NCBI GenBank assembly: GCA_963836015.1 | Contig: CAWIIF010000004.1 | Coordinates: forward strand, 744,001-808,000 | Length of the DNA stretch: 64,000 nt | Direction of reading: 5' to 3' | From: CAWCDJ01 sp963836015 | GTDB lineage: Bacteria; Acidobacteriota; Terriglobia; Bryobacterales; Bryobacteraceae | Part shown: in pieces, positions 59,259 through 64,000 of the stretch | Position numbering within the stretch: the stretch's first letter is position 1 | How the letters are laid out: every line of letters starts with the position of its first letter | Made by a program: the position numbers and the translations under genes | The notes under the pieces: generated by a model | Database searches by the model: none | What the model saw: only the letters and a program-made list of their open reading frames with translations | What the model was told of the DNA's origin: nothing

Positions 59259-60875
59259 ATGAAGAAGAATGTAAAAGTCCGTGGCGCGGTTATCGTCGCG
59301 ACAATTCTGCTGTGTGTCTACGGCATTATCAACTTCCCCAAGTCAATGTCGGAGTTGAAGCAGAACTTCTCCGACAATATCCGCCTCGGCCTCGACCTCA
59401 AGGGCGGCAGCCACCTGGTCATGACCGTGCAGGTTCAGGATGCCGTCAAGGCCGACGCCGACCAGACCATGGAGCGGCTCAAGGACGATCTCAAGAAGCA
59501 GAACATCACCTGGGCCAGCATGGATGTCAACGAACCCCGCGACATTTCCGACGCCAACAAGGTCGATGTGACCGTTAAGGGTGTTCCGGTCGCCCAGACC
59601 GCCGCCTTCCGCAGCCTGGTCAGCGAGCGCTACAACACCTACCTGCTGACCGCGCTGAATTCCACCGACTACTCGTTGAAGTTGAAGCCCACCGAGCTGG
59701 TGAATCTCGAGCGCGATACCGTGCAGCGCACCATGGACACCATCGGCAACCGCATCGACCAGCTTGGCCTGGCCGAGAAGGCCGTCCAGCAGTACGGCGG
59801 GGGATCCGAATATCAGATTCTGGTCCAGTTGCCCGGCGTGGACGATCCCGCCCGCGTGAAGGAGTTGATCGGGACCGCCGCGGTTCTCGAAATCGACGAC
59901 GTCAAGGACGGTCCCTTCTCCAGCCGCGATGCCCTCCTCGCGCAGCACGGCGGCGTTCTGCCATTGGGCACCAAGCCCATTAAGGCGATCCCGCGCGGCG
60001 GTTCTGAAGGGGAGCAGTGGTACCTGGTGAGCAAGCTCCCGGTAATCTCCGGACGCGAGATGCGCAACGCCCACGCCGGCCAGGACGAGTTCCGCAAATG
60101 GGAGACCGATTTCACGCTTTCTCCCGACGCCGGCAAGCGTTTCGGCCGGTACACCGGCGACAACATTGGCAACCGCCTGGCGGTGGTCCTCGACAACCAG
60201 GCCGTCAGCGTGGCCACGATTCAGGCGCGCATCGAAGATTCCGGCCGCATCACCAATCTCGGCAGCGAACAGGAAGCCACCGATCTTTCGCGCTACCTCC
60301 GCTCCGGCTCGCTGCCCGCCAGCGTGAGGTACGACGAAGAGCGCTCCATCGGTCCGTCGCTGGGCGCCGACTCGATCCACCAGGGCTTCGTCGCCGGCAT
60401 CGCCGGGCTGATCGCCGTGATTGCCGCGATGCTGATTTACTATAAACGCTCGGGCGTAAACGCCGTGCTCGCCCTGGCGTTGAACACCGTGATTCTGCTT
60501 GCCGCCATCGCGTACTTCCATGCGGTGTTGACGCTGCCGGGCATCGCCGGCGTGATTTTGACCATCGGTATGGCGGTCGATTCCAACGTCCTCATTTTCG
60601 AGCGCATCCGGGAAGAGCTGCGCGCCGGGAAGGGCGTCATCGCCGCTGTCGATACAGGGTTTAACAAGGCGTGGTGGACCATCGTGGATACTCACGTCAC
60701 CACCGTCGTATCGTGCGCCTTCCTCTTCCTGTTCGGTGAGGGACCCGTCAAGGGATTTGCGGTAACATTAACAATCGGTTTGATCGCAAACATTTTCACC
60801 GCGGTATTCGTCTCCCGGACGATTTTCGACTGGGAGCTTTCGGGCCGCCGCCGCGCGGAGGCGTTGAGTATTTAA
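59259..60875 (+). CDS. secD: Protein translocase subunit SecD
   Basis: A 538-residue inner-membrane protein using the proton gradient to pull proteins out after SecA. TM1 is near 8-26, followed by DNIRLGLDLKGGSHLVM, the large periplasmic domains with FTLSPDAGKRFGRYT and NRLAVVLDNQAVSVATIQ, then five helices at the end (ADSIHQGFVAGIAGLIAVIAA, MAVDSNVLIFERIREELRAG in parts). Standard SecD. secF follows after 90 nt that hold only a small hairpin (around 60879-60895). Confidence 0.96.
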   Translation: MKKNVKVRGAVIVATILLCVYGIINFPKSMSELKQNFSDNIRLGLDLKGGSHLVMTVQVQDAVKADADQTMERLKDDLKKQNITWASMDVNEPRDISDANKVDVTVKGVPVAQTAAFRSLVSERYNTYLLTALNSTDYSLKLKPTELVNLERDTVQRTMDTIGNRIDQLGLAEKAVQQYGGGSEYQILVQLPGVDDPARVKELIGTAAVLEIDDVKDGPFSSRDALLAQHGGVLPLGTKPIKAIPRGGSEGEQWYLVSKLPVISGREMRNAHAGQDEFRKWETDFTLSPDAGKRFGRYTGDNIGNRLAVVLDNQAVSVATIQARIEDSGRITNLGSEQEATDLSRYLRSGSLPASVRYDEERSIGPSLGADSIHQGFVAGIAGLIAVIAAMLIYYKRSGVNAVLALALNTVILLAAIAYFHAVLTLPGIAGVILTIGMAVDSNVLIFERIREELRAGKGVIAAVDTGFNKAWWTIVDTHVTTVVSCAFLFLFGEGPVKGFAVTLTIGLIANIFTAVFVSRTIFDWELSGRRRAEALSI

Positions 60876-60965
60876 GGAACCCCTTATCGGGGATTCTCCA
60901 AACGGGAACAAATTTAAAAAGGCTGGTGTCCAAGGTACTGTAGTGCACCAGCACGGCAAAGTTCG

Positions 60966-62198
60966 ATGGAATTATTCAAGAACACGAATTTCGATTTCCT
61001 GGGCAAGAAGTGGCCGTTCATCATTCTGTCCCTGGTGCTTACGGCGGCCGGACTGCTGAGTATTGCGATGCAAGGCGGCCTCAAATACGGCATTGACTTC
61101 AAGGGCGGCGCCCTCATGACGGTGAAGTTCGCCGGTCCTCCGCCGCTCGACAAGATTCGTTCTGCCATGACCCACTCGAGCAAGATCAAGGGCGAAGTCA
61201 GCGTTCAGAACTTCACCGGCGCTTCCGCTCAGAATGAAGTGGAGATCGGCACGGAGCTGCAGAACGAAACACAGTTGAATATCAACCGCCAGGCGATGGA
61301 GGACGTCCTCTTCCAGACCTTCGGCCAGGCTGCCTCCGGAAAGCTCGACTTCAATAATGCCAGCCAGGAAGCCCTGACCAACCGCCTGCGCGATCCCATC
61401 GCGCGCGCCGGCATTCCGATGAGCGAGCAGCAGCTTCAGCAACTGGTCCACAGCCTCCTGGCAGCCCGCGACAGCGACCACTCCGGTCTCATCACCAATT
61501 TCAATGAACTGTCATCCGTGCCGGGCGTGAATGCTGGTATTATGAACACTCTCCAGCAGGAGACGTATTTGGCTCCGTTCCACGTGATGCAGGTGCAGAT
61601 GGTTGGGCCGAAGGTCGGCGCGGACCTTAGAAACAAGGCCATCCTGGCCACCCTCTATGCCCTCGGCGGCATGCTCGTCTACATCGCATTCCGCTTTGAA
61701 TGGATCTACGGCCTCGGCGCCGTCATTGCGGTTTTTCACGACACGATTATCACGGTTGGGCTGTTTTCCCTTTTCCGGGAAGAGATCTCGATGACCGTCA
61801 TTGCCGCCCTCCTTACCCTGGTGGGCTACTCGATGAACGACACCATCGTCATCTTCGACCGTATTCGCGAGAATTTGAAAATGTCCCGCCGCGAGCCGCT
61901 CGAACAGGTCATGAACCGGTCCGTCAACCAGACCCTGAGTCGTACTGTCATGACCTCCGGTTTGACGTTCCTGACGGTAATCGCCCTGTTTGTTTTTGGC
62001 GGTCCCGTGTTGCACGGCTTCTCTTTTGCGTTACTTTGTGGAATTATTGTCGGGACGTACTCTTCGGTGTTCATTGCCAGTCCCATCGTCCTGTTCTGGC
62101 ATAATTACACCGATAAACGCCGGCGAACCGCTCCTGCGGTTGCGTCTGCGCCCCGTACCGATGCGGTCCGAAATCGTCCGACGAAGGCGGTTAAGTAG
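60966..62198 (+). CDS. secF: Protein translocase subunit SecF
   Basis: A 410-residue partner of SecD. It has TM1 near 16-36, GLKYGIDFKGGALMTVKF, then helices with VGPKVGADLRNKAILATL, ALLTLVGYSMNDTIVIFDRIREN and LSRTVMTSGLTFLTVIALFVFGG (parts). The periplasmic loop (about 90-200) is longer than in E. coli SecF (323 residues), with an added helical stretch including NNASQEALTNRLRDPIARAG. ATG 60966 has no obvious ribosome site. Confidence 0.95.
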   Translation: MELFKNTNFDFLGKKWPFIILSLVLTAAGLLSIAMQGGLKYGIDFKGGALMTVKFAGPPPLDKIRSAMTHSSKIKGEVSVQNFTGASAQNEVEIGTELQNETQLNINRQAMEDVLFQTFGQAASGKLDFNNASQEALTNRLRDPIARAGIPMSEQQLQQLVHSLLAARDSDHSGLITNFNELSSVPGVNAGIMNTLQQETYLAPFHVMQVQMVGPKVGADLRNKAILATLYALGGMLVYIAFRFEWIYGLGAVIAVFHDTIITVGLFSLFREEISMTVIAALLTLVGYSMNDTIVIFDRIRENLKMSRREPLEQVMNRSVNQTLSRTVMTSGLTFLTVIALFVFGGPVLHGFSFALLCGIIVGTYSSVFIASPIVLFWHNYTDKRRRTAPAVASAPRTDAVRNRPTKAVK

Positions 62199-62255
62199 AA
62201 CGGCCCGCGGCGCTGCCCTGAGGGCGTCGCGGTTGACAAGGAAAGGAAGCTTCTT

Positions 62256-63017
62256 ATGTTTGAGCAGACATTCGTAGGCGGCGGCAAGACCAAGAAGACC
62301 TGGACGGTTCTGGTAGCCTTCCTCGGCCAGATCGTGCTGATCGTGGTCGCGATCATCATCCCGATGATCTACTTCGACGTGCTTCCCACCGCGCAGTTGA
62401 CCAGTTTTCTCGTGGCTCCGCCGCCTCCCCCTCCTCCGCCTCCCCCGCCCGCGGCTGCTCCGCCTGTCAAGGTCGTGAAAGTCATTCCGCGGCAGTTCGA
62501 CGCCGGCAAACTGATGGCGCCGAAGGTGGTCCCGAAAGAAGTGGCGGTGATTAAGGAAGAAGAGCTTCCGCCTCCGACTTCCGGCGTAGGTGGTGTCGTC
62601 GGCGGCGTGCCCGGCGGCGTGGCCGGCGGTGCGGCCGGCGGCGTGCTCGGCGGTATTATCGGTGCGGTGCCCTCGGCGGCGCCCCCGCCTCCGCCTCCGC
62701 CCGAAAAGAAGGCGCCCCCACCGCCGCAGCGCATCCGCGTCGGCGGCAACGTCCAGCAGGCTAAACTGGTCCGGCAGCCGCGCCCGGTTTATCCTCCGCT
62801 CGCCAAGCAGGCGCGCATCTCGGGCGTCGTGAAGCTCAGCGCCGTGATTTCCAAGAATGGCACCATTCAACAGCTCGAAGTGATCAGCGGCCATCCGCTG
62901 CTGGTCCCGGCCGCTCTCGAAGCGGTGAAACAGTGGGTCTACCAGCCGACCCTGCTCAACGGTGAGCCGGTCGAGGTGGTCACTCAAATCGACGTGAACT
63001 TCACGTTGAGCCAGTAA
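62256..63017 (+). CDS. tonB: TonB-family energy-transducing protein
   Basis: A 253-residue protein anchored by one helix (about 19-42). A polyproline run (about 55-65), a Val/Lys/Pro-rich spacer, a Gly-rich stretch of GGV/GGA repeats (about 110-137) and a second polyproline run lead to the C-terminal TonB domain with RPVYPPLAKQARISGVVKL, ISGHPLLVPAALEAVKQWVYQP and a final INFTLS-like strand (VDVNFTLSQ ends here as IDVNFTLSQ). It passes inner-membrane energy to outer-membrane receptors. A ribosome site AAGGAAAGGAAG precedes ATG 62256. exbB follows 68 nt later. Confidence 0.93.
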   Translation: MFEQTFVGGGKTKKTWTVLVAFLGQIVLIVVAIIIPMIYFDVLPTAQLTSFLVAPPPPPPPPPPPAAAPPVKVVKVIPRQFDAGKLMAPKVVPKEVAVIKEEELPPPTSGVGGVVGGVPGGVAGGAAGGVLGGIIGAVPSAAPPPPPPPEKKAPPPPQRIRVGGNVQQAKLVRQPRPVYPPLAKQARISGVVKLSAVISKNGTIQQLEVISGHPLLVPAALEAVKQWVYQPTLLNGEPVEVVTQIDVNFTLSQ

Positions 63018-63085
63018 CCGAAAGGTCCTTGGGTACGTTGGAAGTACAGCAGTAACAAATCAACTCGCAGGAGAGAGAAACGAAA

Positions 63086-63823
63086 ATGCTTTTGCAATTG
63101 CACGTATGGTCCCTTTATCTGCTCCAGGAGAGCGGCGTCAGTTGGGACCCCATTCACCTCTGGACCCAGATGGGTCTACTCGCAAAGATGGTCGTGGTGC
63201 TTCTGTTCATCATGTCGGCCTATTCCATCGGCGTCATGATCGACAGAGTCATGGCCTACAACGCCGCCCGCAAGCAGTCGCGTGCGTTCGCACCGGCGGT
63301 TGCCGGCGCGCTGCGCGAAGGCAAGCTCGATGAAGCTGTCAAGATCGCCGACCGCTACAAGAAGAGCCATCTGGCCAAGGTTGTCGTGGCCGGCCTGCAG
63401 GAATTTCAGGCGCATCAGATCAGCTCCGAGATTCCGGGTGAAGAGATCGACGCCTCCAAGCGCGCTCTCGAGCGCGCCGAAGCTATCGTGCACGCCGAGT
63501 TGAAGCGCGGCGTCAGCGGTCTCGCCACCATCGGCTCCACGGCTCCGTTCGTCGGTCTGTTCGGAACCGTCGTCGGTATCATCAACGCGTTCAAGGGCAT
63601 TTCGACCGAGAAATCCACCGGTCTCGGCGCGGTTGCCGGCGGTATTTCCGAAGCCCTCGTGACCACCGCTGTCGGTCTGTTCGTGGCCATCCCCGCGGTC
63701 TGGATGTTCAACTACTTCACCAACAAGATCGAAGCCTTCGACGTGGAAATGGGCAACTCCAGCTCCGAGCTGATCGACTACTTCCTGAAGCGGTCCCAGC
63801 GCGGCGCCGGCGCCCGCAAGTAG
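63086..63823 (+). CDS. exbB: ExbB/TolQ/MotA-family proton channel protein
   Basis: A 245-residue inner-membrane protein with TM helices at about 34-54, 150-175 (STAPFVGLFGTVVGIINAF) and 190-212 (SEALVTTAVGLFVAIPAVWMF in part). These are the MotA/TolQ/ExbB signatures; the TonB gene upstream and the ExbD start downstream favour ExbB. With ExbD it uses the proton gradient to drive TonB. ATG 63086 is preceded by GGAGAGAG. Confidence 0.95.
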   Translation: MLLQLHVWSLYLLQESGVSWDPIHLWTQMGLLAKMVVVLLFIMSAYSIGVMIDRVMAYNAARKQSRAFAPAVAGALREGKLDEAVKIADRYKKSHLAKVVVAGLQEFQAHQISSEIPGEEIDASKRALERAEAIVHAELKRGVSGLATIGSTAPFVGLFGTVVGIINAFKGISTEKSTGLGAVAGGISEALVTTAVGLFVAIPAVWMFNYFTNKIEAFDVEMGNSSSELIDYFLKRSQRGAGARK

Positions 63824-63886
63824 TGTAGTATTGCTGAGCCGCGGCCCGAACGGCGCGGCAGATTAGGAACCGGCGAGTTGAAAAAT

Positions 63887-63910
63887 GGGGAGTCCCGCGA
63901 GGGGCTCCCC
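63887..63910 (+). other. Hairpin between exbB and exbD
   Basis: GGGGAGTCCC and GGGGCTCCCC pair with one G-U wobble around a GCGA loop. No T-run follows, so it is not a typical terminator. It may stabilise the upstream message or set the exbB:exbD ratio. Confidence 0.5.
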
Positions 63911-63938
63911 GCTCCTCCCGAGTTCCATGGAGAACACG

Positions 63939-64000
63939 ATGGCGAAGAAGAAGGAAGATCTCGGGAAGAAGAAAGCTCCGCCGCCCGTCGCCGACATCAA
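63939..64000 (+). CDS. exbD: ExbD/TolR-family protein, partial (5' end only)
   Basis: Only the first 20 codons are in the window: a basic start MAKKKEDLGKKK followed by APPPVADI, the residues that come just before the conserved DINVTPLVD stretch of ExbD. ATG 63939 has GGAG 6 nt upstream; ATG 63927 is in frame. Position after exbB supports the call. The rest runs off the window end. Confidence 0.8.
   Translation, partial: MAKKKEDLGKKKAPPPVADI

Overview
This GC-rich window reads as a chromosomal segment of a soil-type acidobacterium, most likely near Bryobacterales/Solibacter. That placement is inferred from the 16S rRNA, from a large ADOP-type FtsX permease paired with a PadR regulator, from a DUF507 protein and from an EgtB/EgtD pair. 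I saw no insertion sequence, prophage, CRISPR array or plasmid gene. Genes are dense, many start codons overlap the previous stop (ATGA, GTGA, TGATG), and GTG and TTG starts are common.

Layout. 1-5440: an rRNA operon on the minus strand, in transcription order 16S, tRNA-Ala(TGC), tRNA-Ile(GAT), 23S, 5S (cut by the window start), with processing stems around 16S and 23S. 5440-9721: MscS-like channel, a SIS-domain sugar-phosphate enzyme, a YSC84-type protein, a slipin and its GntR-family regulator. 9779-13573: a PilT-like ATPase, then an operon of metallophosphoesterase, prfB (RF2, with the programmed +1 frameshift) and a Sua5-type t6A enzyme. 13593-15418: a small conserved protein and an exported LamG/DUF1080-like protein.

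15487-25880 is a signalling block of three two-component units: a LytS/LytTR pair, an operon coding a receiver-glutaredoxin-thioredoxin-reductase fusion plus a cNMP-domain histidine kinase, and a CHASE3/GAF/PAS kinase with a single-domain receiver and a sigma54 activator. 25921-31777 is carbon metabolism: pgl, gnd, a HAD-family protein that lacks its nucleophile Asp, and a Gfo/Idh, FG-GAP and GH43-like operon. 31863-36348 holds envelope proteins, including a TPR protein translationally coupled to two apparently paralogous exported helical proteins. 36392-38544 is a two-gene ergothioneine locus (egtB, egtD).

38940-44562: dprA, topA, a bacteriohemerythrin, a methyltransferase and a cyclophilin. 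44709-49057: carA-carB on the minus strand. 49208-50290: DUF507 and an adenosine-specific-kinase family gene. 50387-53540: an ABC transporter with its own DesK/DesR-type two-component system. 53622-56548: ADOP permease with PadR. 56614-63823: M48 protease, then tgt-yajC-secD-secF and tonB-exbB, with exbD running off the window end.

The best leads for something not yet described are the TPR/twin helical-protein operon, the degenerate HAD protein, the redox-receiver fusion with its kinase, and several perfect palindromes over or next to promoters (9742-9758, 42661-42688, 50313-50383, 56556-56571). No computation was run; every family call rests on reading motifs by eye.
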